From NCBI GenBank assembly GCA_025450095.1, contig JANWID010000002.1:1-10996 (forward strand): 10,996 nucleotides of DNA, given 5' to 3'. The stretch comes from Bacteroidia bacterium. GTDB taxonomy: Bacteria > Bacteroidota > Bacteroidia > AKYH767-A > OLB10. Shown piece by piece: positions 1 to 7,391 of the stretch. Position numbers and translations under genes: made by a program. Numbering within the stretch: position 1 is the first letter of the stretch; each line of letters opens with the position of its first letter. The notes under the pieces were generated by a model. The model was not told where the DNA came from, ran no database searches, and worked only from the letters and a program-made list of their open reading frames with translations.

Positions 1-708
1 CGGTGTCTGCATGCCGTTGATCTGTATATTGAGAGTCGGGCCTGTGATTGTAAAACGATACCAGACATCACTGGCCGGCGAAGCCATATTACCTGCAGGC
101 TGGCATCCTGTAAGAGTGGTATAAGGACTTTCAGCGGTTGCACAAATATTGGTAGTATTAAAATTTGCCCATGCGCCTACACCGTTAGGACAACCTGCAG
201 GCATAGGAAGAGCTCCCAGGTTTTGTGCTGCGGAACAGGCATCGTTTGCAGGAGGAGCTCCTCCGTTGCAGGATGGACAAGCGGAACCGGGACATGGAAC
301 ACAGGAGATGGTAGCTTCGAAACCGGGTCGTGTAACAGTAATATCAGATGTGAATTCAATCGTAAGACATCCGGTGGTAGCTGTTACAATGGGAGGAAGT
401 CCGTTACCTGTAAAAACTCCCAGCACCGGCGACCCGGTATTAGGACCATTGTAAACTGTTAACAAATCAAAATTTGCTTCCAGGTTAAAATCAGTAAATG
501 TCAGTCGTATACATTCACCTGCAACAGATGAACAAAAAGTCATTACATAAGATTCATTATTTCCATAGTTGCCACCATTTCCACCGCTGTCGTAAAAATT
601 TCCCGAACAGGTAGAAACATTCGAATTGGAAATAATGTAATTCTGCGCGAGCAGCGGCCCGCTTCCCGAAAGTAAAATACACAACAGGAGTTTAACAATC
701 CTCTTCAT
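1..708 (-). CDS. Secreted CUB-domain surface protein, 3' end outside the window (partial)
   Basis: The frame reads from ATG at 708 down to base 1 without a stop: 236 codons, with the C-terminus missing. Residues 1-22 form a signal peptide (MKRIVKLLLC core, ending LLAQ), so the protein is exported. Residues about 26-136 match a CUB domain: the early Cys in STCSGNFYDSGG, YGNNESY, an FDLLTVYNG strand, EFTSD, and a closing GF..TISC. A Cys-rich linker (CPGSACPSC) follows, then a second module beginning PPANDACSAA at about 152 and containing DVWYRFT at about 214-220, a pattern I know from large Bacteroidota surface proteins. Such proteins often end in a type IX secretion sorting domain, but that part is not visible here. 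An in-frame ATG two codons upstream (714) is an alternative start; 708 gives a cleaner signal peptide. The binding partner is unknown, and adhesion or polymer binding is only inference. Confidence 0.85.
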   Translation of the reverse strand, partial: MKRIVKLLLCILLSGSGPLLAQNYIISNSNVSTCSGNFYDSGGNGGNYGNNESYVMTFCSSVAGECIRLTFTDFNLEANFDLLTVYNGPNTGSPVLGVFTGNGLPPIVTATTGCLTIEFTSDITVTRPGFEATISCVPCPGSACPSCNGGAPPANDACSAAQNLGALPMPAGCPNGVGAWANFNTTNICATAESPYTTLTGCQPAGNMASPASDVWYRFTITGPTLNIQINGMQTP

Positions 709-1304
709 TTGCATTCAGGGTTGTTTTAAAGTTGTTTGAAAAGAAAAGTTTGCTTCCGGTCACAACATCGGGTTGTGCGGATAGGCATAACGTTACCGGG
801 CTTCCCGAAAAATCCCTGTGTAATGTTATATTCAGATGTAGCAAAACTGTAGAATAAAAACTACTCATTTACTACGGATTTAAATGGAACTAAAAAAGGT
901 AATTGTACTAGATGCTATGCTTCTGTTTGGTAAAGGATCTGATCTGGTTCTGATACGGGGGGGTCGTGTACTATTAGGTTTTGTAATTATAAGGAATAGC
1001 CTCCACTAAATCAAGGGGTTTGACTTGTATTTTATCAACATAGGGGGCAACTATCACCCAGTTTGAACAAGATAAAGTACAAGAAACATGAAATAGATTG
1101 AAAAACAAGAGAATAGAGCGAAGCAAATTAACCGACAAAAAGTGGATATTGGCCGATATCAAGCTGTTAGCGCCGTTGTTGTCTAAAAGTCCTCTATTAT
1201 GGAATTATCCGACTGCCTTATGTTGAAAAAAGAGCAGTTTTGATTCCCATACCGGAGATTTGGTTTTTAGATAAGCTTGTTATCCAAACATTAGCTGTAG
1301 GATA
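709..1304. other. Gene-poor intergenic region of about 600 bp
   Basis: I see no convincing gene. It should contain the promoter of the CUB-protein gene and the 3' end of the lipase transcript, but I found no clean TAnnTTTG box on the minus strand and no strong terminator. A run of seven G lies at 957-963. Two short open frames (884-1009 plus, 974-1162 minus) overlap each other. Neither resembles a family I recognise, and neither has a good start context. The low coding quality in all frames could mean regulatory DNA or the decayed remnant of a gene. I could not assign a parent family. Confidence 0.6.
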
Positions 1305-2411
1305 TCAAAATGATCCCTGATTCAATTTCACATCGTACCTGTTTATCAGGAAAAGATAGGGTTCAAACATGTGGTGTTTGAAAAGATGATTTAGATCATT
1401 AGGAAAAACAGCGTAATAACTTTCATCAGGCATCAGCACAATGGTTCTGCCGGCTCTCACATAATTAATACTTTTAAAATAAACCGGCTTTACGAATTCG
1501 GGCATAGACTGTTGGATGAAAACAAAAATTTTATCTCCCAGGAAACGAGTATATTCTTCCTGTGATTTTCGCGGCGGTCCGGATAATCGCTTGAGAGCTT
1601 TTCTCAATAGAACCCGGTGCACAAGTTTCTGTTGGTTAATAATTGATTCTGCATTAACGAAAGGATTCACCATATTGTAGTCGGTTGTTGTTTGCACGCT
1701 AACGGGCATTTCCGGTACCCAGTCGGCGGCATTCACAACATTATAAGCCCAACCGTCCGAAGTCATTGCTTCAAATGCATAGGCATAAAAAAGATTTCCG
1801 GGCTTGGGAGCACCGCTGCAATAGGTTTTTGTCACGATATCGGCCGGTAATTTCCCTTCCGATTGCAACCAGTGCAGATGCGAGGTAAGGAGGTACGAGA
1901 TTGCACCACCCTGGCTATGACCCATGATGAGAATATTTTTAACTCCGGTATGATATAGTGAATCAATTTTTGGAAGCATATCCCTGACGAGCATCGCAGT
2001 GCCTACCAGCCAACCGGTGTGAACGGCCGCTTTGGGATCATCTGCCAGGTGATAATCAAACCGGTAATTTTTTTCGAGCTGCAAGCTGCCCATTGCAGGA
2101 ACCATGGCAGCATAAAAATTAGCAATCCAGCCAATATAATCACGTGAAGTGCCCCTGATACTAATAACCGCGATATCCGTCCCCCTGATCCATAATTCCC
2201 ACTGATTCTGCAAACCCATTTCCGGTGAACTGTATAATTTTTTATACAACAAGGAATCAACTTCCTCCGCCTCGGGTAGAAATCCAGCCTGGGCAGCATT
2301 GATCCGCATGAGGCTGATGTATTCCTGTTTATCAAAGCCAGGATGCAATGATTGAGATTCTACTGGTGTGAGATAAATGAAGAAGAACAGGAGAGCGATG
2401 CAGTATTTCAT
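1305..2411 (-). CDS. Secreted class 3 lipase (alpha/beta hydrolase)
   Basis: A 368-residue protein with an N-terminal signal peptide (hydrophobic residues about 3-16, cleavage likely near ESQ at 18-20). The rest fits the fungal-type class 3 lipase family, serine ester hydrolases acting on acylglycerols or related esters. AVISIRGTSRD at about 81-91 is the family's RGT strand that helps form the oxyanion hole. GHSQGG at 164-169 is the nucleophile elbow with Ser166. The catalytic Asp is probably Asp230 in NAADWVPEMP, and the catalytic His one of His346/His347 in FKHHMFEPY near the C-terminus, so the triad looks complete. It is monocistronic and divergent from miaE. The start at 2411 is the only one that keeps the signal peptide. 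No sorting domain is seen at the C-terminus, so the product is probably periplasmic or released. The true substrate cannot be told from sequence. Confidence 0.85.
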   Translation of the reverse strand: MKYCIALLFFFIYLTPVESQSLHPGFDKQEYISLMRINAAQAGFLPEAEEVDSLLYKKLYSSPEMGLQNQWELWIRGTDIAVISIRGTSRDYIGWIANFYAAMVPAMGSLQLEKNYRFDYHLADDPKAAVHTGWLVGTAMLVRDMLPKIDSLYHTGVKNILIMGHSQGGAISYLLTSHLHWLQSEGKLPADIVTKTYCSGAPKPGNLFYAYAFEAMTSDGWAYNVVNAADWVPEMPVSVQTTTDYNMVNPFVNAESIINQQKLVHRVLLRKALKRLSGPPRKSQEEYTRFLGDKIFVFIQQSMPEFVKPVYFKSINYVRAGRTIVLMPDESYYAVFPNDLNHLFKHHMFEPYLFLINRYDVKLNQGSF

Positions 2412-2546
2412 TTTTAAATAATTTAAATTTTTTACTCGTATATGTATAATGAAAAATTCAAATATTTGTTAGCATATATTGAAAATTACATTTTCTCCCG
2501 GATCATTATCCAGATCAGTATTCCGGAATTTATCACTGATAACAAC

Positions 2547-2554
2547 TACTTTTG
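2547..2554 (+). promoter_or_regulatory. Bacteroidota -7 promoter box of miaE
   Basis: TACTTTTG matches the TAnnTTTG consensus exactly and ends four bases before the ATG at 2559. Transcription would begin at or next to the start codon, giving a leaderless or nearly leaderless mRNA. No good TTTG -33 element lies about 20 bases upstream. The box lies inside the longer open frame that starts at 2442, which argues that the longer start is not used. Confidence 0.6.
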
Positions 2555-2558
2555 TCAC

Positions 2559-3143
2559 ATGCTTAAGCTCAAACTTCCCACTGATCCGCATTGGGTAAAA
2601 AATGTTGTGGAGAAAAATATTTCAGAAATTCTGACCGATCACGCGTGGTGTGAACAGAAAGCCGCTTCCAATGCCATTTCCATTGTTGTAAAATTCCCGG
2701 AGCTTACCGACCTGGTCGGGGAGATGATCCGGCTGGCACAGGAAGAACTTTCTCACTTCGGTATGGTGCATGAAAAGATCACCGAACGCGGGTGGATACT
2801 TGGCAAGGAACGTAAAGATGATTATGTGGGGCTGCTTTACCAGTTCATGAAAAAAGGAGGCAACCGTAATGAAGTGCTGGTCGACCGCTTGCTTTTTGCT
2901 GCGATGATTGAAGCCAGGAGCTGCGAACGTTTCAAAGTGCTTTCAGAAAATATTGACGATACTGATCTCGCTAAATTTTACTACGACTTAATGGTGAGCG
3001 AAGCCACTCATTATACACTTTTCATCGGTTTTGCACGAAAGTATGCCGGTAATGTGGATGTGGAAAAACGTTGGCAGGAATGGCTGGCGTATGAATCAGA
3101 AATAATAAAAAATTTCGGTGTGAAAGAAACCATTCACGGTTGA
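2559..3143 (+). CDS. miaE: tRNA-(ms2io6A37) hydroxylase MiaE
   Basis: A 194-residue non-haem diiron monooxygenase that hydroxylates the isopentenyl group of ms2i6A at position 37 of tRNAs reading UNN codons, using O2; it acts after MiaA and MiaB. The ferritin-like four-helix core carries the expected ligands: Glu32 in WCEQKAAS, Glu63 and His66 in QEELSH, Glu118 in IEARSCERF, and Glu148 and His151 in VSEATHY. GWILGKERKDDY and the closing KETIHG are family hallmarks. The open frame extends upstream to 2442, but the extra 39 residues are unlike the family, and the promoter box at 2547-2554 falls within them. The family starts at MLKLKLPTDP, so I place the start at 2559; the length then matches the usual ~195-200 residues. 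Its stop codon abuts that of the convergent dehydratase gene. Confidence 0.93.
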   Translation: MLKLKLPTDPHWVKNVVEKNISEILTDHAWCEQKAASNAISIVVKFPELTDLVGEMIRLAQEELSHFGMVHEKITERGWILGKERKDDYVGLLYQFMKKGGNRNEVLVDRLLFAAMIEARSCERFKVLSENIDDTDLAKFYYDLMVSEATHYTLFIGFARKYAGNVDVEKRWQEWLAYESEIIKNFGVKETIHG

Positions 3144-5015
3144 TCATACCCGCTCCTTGTCGAGCTCTTCGTAAACGGAATTGTTTGAAATAAATTCCGG
3201 AACCAGATCCTTCATCCTGGAAACAATCGCGAAATTATCCTGGTTATCGAACAGGCCGATCAATTCTTCAATGGAAGATTTTACAATCTCAAATTCATAT
3301 TCCTTCACCTTCGCAATCATGATCTTGGAGTGATGCGTTGGAATGGTATTCTCTTCGTTAGTAAGAAGTTCTTCATACAATTTTTCACCGGGACGAAGTC
3401 CGGTAAATACGAGTTGAATATCCTTGCCCAGTTCCAGACCGCTGAGCTGCACCATCTTTTTGGCCAGGTCAACAATCTTCACTGATTTACCCATATCGAA
3501 AATATAAATCTCGCCGCCTTTACCCATTGCGCCGGCTTCTAACACCAGCTGACAAGCTTCCGGTATGGTCATAAAAAACCGGGTGATATCGGGATGCGTG
3601 ATGGTGATCGGGTGACGTTCTTCGATCTGCTTGTTAAAACGCGGGATCACTGAACCGTTAGATCCAAGTACATTACCAAAACGCGTTGTGATAAACTGGG
3701 TCCGGGAAACCGCGTTGAACGACTGAATAAAAATTTCAGCAATCCGCTTGGATGCTCCCATGATACTGGTGGGATTAACGGCCTTGTCAGTGCTGATCAT
3801 TACAAATTTTTCAACACCGAATTCATCAGCCAGCTCGGCACAAATCGTCGTACCTAAAATATTAGTGAGGATGGCTTCCGAAGGATTGTTCTCCATCATG
3901 GGAACATGTTTGTATGCCGCAGCATGAAAAACAAGATTGGGCCGGAACGTATTAAAAACATTTCGCATACGCTCACGGTTGCGGATATCTGCTATTACCG
4001 GTTCGGTGATTACCTTATGCCGCAGCTCCTGCACTTCGAGCTCCAGGTCGTACATGGGTGATTCGGCACAGTCGAGCATGATAACACTTGCAGGACGGAA
4101 ACGCAGTATCTGGCGGACGATCTCGCTTCCTATTGATCCTGCAGCGCCGGTGATCAGGATTCGTTTTCCGGAAAGCTGCTTGCTGATTTTCGCAACATCC
4201 AGGCGGATGGCTTCACGTTCCAGCAGATCTTCAATTTTTATTTTCTTTATCTGCTTAAAGCTCAGCGCACCATTGATCCAGTTGGTTACCGGAGGTACGC
4301 TTAACACTTTTGTATCATAACGAAGACAAATATCAATGATCTCCTGCTTGCGAACCGGATGCAGATTCTGGATCGCTATGATGAGATGCTGTACATCGTT
4401 TTCATGAAGCAGTTTTTCCAGGTCACGACCGGTATGGTAAATGGTAACACCTTCCGCTTTCTTTCCGGATTTCTTTTCGTTATCATCAACAAAGGCCACT
4501 ACTTTGTATTTCGTGCCGGCATCACGGTCGAGCGTGCGTTTGGTAATTACTCCCGATTCCCCTGCTCCGTATATTATTACTTTGGTCTTATCCCTTGAAG
4601 GATTCATAGCTTCCACATACAGGATCTTTATAAACATCCGCAATGTTGTCATCAGGAAAACAGTGAGCAGGAATTCAATAATGATTATGGAAAACGGAAC
4701 AATAAATATTTCAGCAAAATAAAAAGTTACAATATTGAGCAATGAATAAAATACGGACCCGGTAAAAATCGTCGACAAGATCCGCTGGACGTCACGGGTA
4801 CTGGTATATCGTATTATACCGGCGTATGGCTTGAAAAAGTAAAATGAAATGGCTCTGGCCCCCAATACAACCGGGATCACATAGTGAAATGGCTGCGTCT
4901 CAACTTCCTGAATATTGAAGTTGAAGCGGATCAGATAAGCGGCAATAAGTGAAAAAAATACGATCGCAAGATCAGCCAGGAATACCAGGCCTCTCGGCAA
5001 ATTGGTGTTAAACAT
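3144..5015 (-). CDS. Membrane-bound UDP-sugar 4,6-dehydratase, PglF/WbpM/CapD type polysaccharide biosynthesis protein
   Basis: A 623-residue inner-membrane enzyme. Four hydrophobic segments (about 8-31, 44-61, 83-100, 105-128) form the membrane anchor. A Rossmann-like CoA-binding-type domain follows, with IIYGAGESG at about 147-155. The catalytic short-chain dehydrogenase-type domain then starts at ILITGAAGSIGSE (about 286-298). The catalytic region has STDKA (408-412) and MGASKR (419-424). In this family Met replaces the usual catalytic Tyr and the T-D-K residues take part in catalysis, as described for Campylobacter PglF. Such enzymes usually make UDP-4-keto-6-deoxy-GlcNAc for bacillosamine, FucNAc or QuiNAc in capsules, O-antigen or glycoproteins. 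The frame is open to an ATG at 5054, but the promoter box at 5033-5040 lies between the two starts and the family begins MFNTNLPRG, so 5015 is preferred. It is transcribed away from the epimerase/glycosyltransferase cluster, its likely partners. Confidence 0.9.
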   Translation of the reverse strand: MFNTNLPRGLVFLADLAIVFFSLIAAYLIRFNFNIQEVETQPFHYVIPVVLGARAISFYFFKPYAGIIRYTSTRDVQRILSTIFTGSVFYSLLNIVTFYFAEIFIVPFSIIIIEFLLTVFLMTTLRMFIKILYVEAMNPSRDKTKVIIYGAGESGVITKRTLDRDAGTKYKVVAFVDDNEKKSGKKAEGVTIYHTGRDLEKLLHENDVQHLIIAIQNLHPVRKQEIIDICLRYDTKVLSVPPVTNWINGALSFKQIKKIKIEDLLEREAIRLDVAKISKQLSGKRILITGAAGSIGSEIVRQILRFRPASVIMLDCAESPMYDLELEVQELRHKVITEPVIADIRNRERMRNVFNTFRPNLVFHAAAYKHVPMMENNPSEAILTNILGTTICAELADEFGVEKFVMISTDKAVNPTSIMGASKRIAEIFIQSFNAVSRTQFITTRFGNVLGSNGSVIPRFNKQIEERHPITITHPDITRFFMTIPEACQLVLEAGAMGKGGEIYIFDMGKSVKIVDLAKKMVQLSGLELGKDIQLVFTGLRPGEKLYEELLTNEENTIPTHHSKIMIAKVKEYEFEIVKSSIEELIGLFDNQDNFAIVSRMKDLVPEFISNNSVYEELDKERV

Positions 5016-5032
5016 GGATTTATGACAGATAG

Positions 5033-5040
5033 CAAAGATA
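5033..5040 (-). promoter_or_regulatory. Bacteroidota -7 promoter box of the dehydratase gene
   Basis: On the minus strand TATCTTTG matches TAnnTTTG exactly, 17 bases before the ATG at 5015. The leader would be about 10 bases. I see no clear -33 TTTG at the expected spacing. The position decides between the two possible starts, because the ATG at 5054 would lie upstream of the transcript start. Confidence 0.6.
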
Positions 5041-5268
5041 ATATAAAAAATCAATTAACAGGTTAAAAGTCAGCCTTTCAGTGGCTTCTGAATACCTGTA
5101 GAAATAATCATTCAAAAGTTAAAAACGTGAAGTGGATGGAACTGGTAAATTTCCTGATCACACATTGTTTAGGAGTTGTTGGCAGGTCAACTGAAAATTA
5201 TTCAATGATGCTGGTAAAATATTGATAATCATATGAATATTTACAGTCATGAGGAAGTAAATTATTTA

Positions 5269-5276
5269 TAAATTTG
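5269..5276 (+). promoter_or_regulatory. Bacteroidota -7 promoter box of the epimerase/glycosyltransferase/gcvT cluster
   Basis: TAAATTTG matches TAnnTTTG exactly, 13 bases before the ATG at 5290, which suggests a leader of only a few bases. A -33 TTTG is not evident. The 5016-5289 region between this box and the divergent dehydratase start is AT-rich and holds no gene. Confidence 0.55.
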
Positions 5277-5289
5277 TGCTTCCAAAAAA

Positions 5290-6291
5290 ATGACTATGCC
5301 TGTATCACTGGTAACCGGAGGAGCCGGATTCATTGGAGCTCATGTGACAAATGAACTGGTGCTGATGGGCCACAAAGTGGTAGTGCTTGATGACCTGAGT
5401 GGGGGTTACGAAGAGAACGTGAATCCTGCGGCCATTTTCATTAAAGGTTCCATCACCGATTCCAACCTGGTTGCTGAAATTTTTGAAAAGTATAAATTCG
5501 ATTACGTATATCATCTGGCCGCTTATGCTGCTGAAGGATTAAGTCATTTTATAAAACGGTTCAACTATACCAACAACCTGATCGGAAGTGTAACGCTGAT
5601 CAATGAATCGGTAAAGCATAAGGTAAAGTGTTTTGTTTTTACTTCTTCCATTGCAGTGTACGGAGCTGCTAAACCACCCATGACCGAAGAAACCATGCCG
5701 GTTCCCGAGGATCCTTACGGCATTGCCAAATTTGCGGTGGAACAGGATCTGCGTACAACACATGAGATGTTCGGTTTAAATTATATTATTTTCAGACCGC
5801 ACAATGTGTATGGCGAATACCAGAATCTCGGTGACAGGTATCGTAACGTAGTTGGGATTTTCATGAACCAGCTGATGCAGGGCAAAACACTAACAGTATT
5901 TGGTGACGGAGGGCAAACGCGTGCATTCAGTTATATCGGAGATGTGGCGCCCCATATTGCAAAATCGGTGAACGTGAAGGAAGCTTATAACCAGGTTTTC
6001 AATGTAGGGGCCGATAAGGAATTTACGGTGAAGGAGCTTGCTGAAACCATCATGAAAGCAATTGGCATTAATGGTCAGCTACGTTATCTGCCTGCACGTA
6101 ACGAAGTGCTTCATGCACATTCCGATCATTCCAGGATCATGAAAGTTTTTAATACACCGGCGCCGGTTTCGCTCTTTGAAGGATTGAAGAAAATGGCGGA
6201 CTGGGCGCGACAGGCAGGAATCCGCAAAAGCCCGAAGTTTGAAAATATAGAGATCGAGGAGAAGCTGCCTTCGGTGTGGCTCGAAGATTAA
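5290..6291 (+). CDS. NAD-dependent nucleotide-sugar epimerase/dehydratase (UDP-glucose 4-epimerase-like)
   Basis: A 333-residue extended short-chain dehydrogenase. The N-terminal nucleotide-binding motif TGGAGFIG spans residues 9-16. An acidic pair (VVLDDLSGG, Asp34/Asp35) ends the second strand, which favours NAD over NADP. YHLAA (74-78) is the conserved fourth strand. The active site is a Ser in TSSIAVYG (118-125) with Tyr143 and Lys147 of YGIAK. FRPHNVYGEYQ and GDGGQTRAFSYIGDVA are typical substrate-domain motifs. It probably epimerises or dehydrates a UDP-hexose, or forms a related uronic acid or deoxysugar; the exact substrate cannot be read from sequence. It is the first gene of a tight cluster, with the glycosyltransferase ATG only two bases after its stop. 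The start at 5290 suits the nearby promoter box; an internal ATG at 5296 is a lesser alternative. Last residues SVWLED. Confidence 0.88.
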   Translation: MTMPVSLVTGGAGFIGAHVTNELVLMGHKVVVLDDLSGGYEENVNPAAIFIKGSITDSNLVAEIFEKYKFDYVYHLAAYAAEGLSHFIKRFNYTNNLIGSVTLINESVKHKVKCFVFTSSIAVYGAAKPPMTEETMPVPEDPYGIAKFAVEQDLRTTHEMFGLNYIIFRPHNVYGEYQNLGDRYRNVVGIFMNQLMQGKTLTVFGDGGQTRAFSYIGDVAPHIAKSVNVKEAYNQVFNVGADKEFTVKELAETIMKAIGINGQLRYLPARNEVLHAHSDHSRIMKVFNTPAPVSLFEGLKKMADWARQAGIRKSPKFENIEIEEKLPSVWLED

Positions 6292-6293
6292 AT

Positions 6294-7391
6294 ATGCCGA
6301 GGATTTTATTTGTTGCATCCCACCGGCCCGACCGTTCGCCAGCACAGCGTTTCCGGTTTGAGCAATATCTTTCCTTCCTGGAAAAGCATGGATACGAATA
6401 TCATTTTTCATACCTGATTACCGAACAGGACGACAAAATATTTTATACTCCCGGTAATCTTCACAACAAGCTTCTTATTTTTTTTAAGAGTGCGATGAGA
6501 AGGCTGCGTGATGTTATGCAATCGAATCACTACGATATTATTTTCGTGCAGCGGGAAGCATTTATGACAGGTTCAATTTATTTTGAGAAAAAATTTGCAC
6601 GTAGTCACGCGAAATTAGTTTTTGATTTTGATGATGCAATCTGGAATCATGATGTATCGGAAGCTAACCGGAAATTCGGATGGCTGAAAGACCCTGGCAA
6701 AACCAGCAGGATTATTTCGCTTTCCGATCTTATCATTGCCGGCAACAGGTATCTAGCCGATTATGCATCCCGGTTCAATGATAAGGTGGTAATCATTCCG
6801 ACTACTATCGACACGGAAGAATACCGGGTATTACAAAATCATACGCCCAAAGAAAAAATCGTCATAGGATGGAGTGGAAGTATCACCACGATCAGGCATT
6901 TTGAAATGGCGATTCCTTTTCTGCGCAAGCTTAAAAACAAATTTGGCGATAAGCTTGAGTTTCGTGTGATCGGTGATGGTAATTATCGTAACGAAGAATT
7001 GGGGATCTCCGGTATTCCATGGAAAAAAGAAGATGAGCTGAAAGAGCTCAGTGCTTTTGATATCGGTATCATGCCCATTCCGGATGATGACTGGTCGAAG
7101 GGAAAATGCGGATTGAAAGGACTGCAGTACATGGCCCTCGAAATTGCTACCGTCATGTCGCCGGTCGGCGTAAACAGCACCATTATCAATGATGGTGAAA
7201 ACGGATTTCTTGCTGCCGGCGTAGATGAATGGGTTGAGAAGCTTTCACAGTTGATCACGGATTATGACCTTCGAAAAAAATTCGGTAAGGCTGCCCGTAA
7301 AACCGTAGAGGATTATTATTCTGTAAAATCACAACAGCAGGTTTACCTGGATGTTTTTAATAAATTACTAAAACAGGAAAAGAAAAAATGA
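6294..7391 (+). CDS. GT4-like family glycosyltransferase
   Basis: A 365-residue cytoplasmic GT-B-fold transferase that should move a sugar from a nucleotide donor onto a lipid-linked or surface glycan. The N-terminal domain opens [10 protein letters not shown], then [11 protein letters not shown] (15-25), a signature I associate with one Bacteroidota subgroup, and later VFDFDDAIW (109-117). The C-terminal donor domain begins near IGWSGS (191-196) and includes FRVIGDG (223-229), [14 protein letters not shown] (254-267), GLKGLQYMA (273-281), SPVGVN (289-294) and NDGENGFLA (299-307). The usual E-x7-E pair of GT4 enzymes is absent; Gly270 and Gln278 occupy the equivalent positions. The frame is open to an ATG at 6276, but that would overlap the epimerase gene and add six atypical residues, so 6294 is preferred. 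Its stop overlaps the gcvT start by four bases (ATGA), suggesting translational coupling. Confidence 0.87.
   Translation: MPRILFVASHRPDRSPAQRFRFEQYLSFLEKHGYEYHFSYLITEQDDKIFYTPGNLHNKLLIFFKSAMRRLRDVMQSNHYDIIFVQREAFMTGSIYFEKKFARSHAKLVFDFDDAIWNHDVSEANRKFGWLKDPGKTSRIISLSDLIIAGNRYLADYASRFNDKVVIIPTTIDTEEYRVLQNHTPKEKIVIGWSGSITTIRHFEMAIPFLRKLKNKFGDKLEFRVIGDGNYRNEELGISGIPWKKEDELKELSAFDIGIMPIPDDDWSKGKCGLKGLQYMALEIATVMSPVGVNSTIINDGENGFLAAGVDEWVEKLSQLITDYDLRKKFGKAARKTVEDYYSVKSQQQVYLDVFNKLLKQEKKK

Noticed and set aside
149..462. Plus-strand open frames of 101 and 79 codons and a 60-codon minus frame at 177-359
   Set aside because: They are shadows of the CUB-domain gene, which is continuous on the minus strand and has clear domain motifs.
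884..1009. 41-codon plus-strand frame starting MELKKVIVLDAM
   Set aside because: Looks faintly protein-like but has no family, no promoter box, and runs through a seven-G tract; not supportable alone.
974..1162. 62-codon minus-strand open frame
   Set aside because: No recognisable family, no promoter or plausible start context, and a composition like random AT-rich translation.
2003..2335. 110-codon minus-strand frame within the lipase gene
   Set aside because: Alternative frame of a gene with a complete catalytic triad and signal peptide; no features of its own.
2442..2558. Longer start for miaE
   Set aside because: The extra residues do not resemble MiaE, and the promoter box lies inside the extension.
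5016..5054. Longer start for the dehydratase gene
   Set aside because: An exact -7 box at 5033-5040 lies between the two ATGs, and family members begin at the later one.
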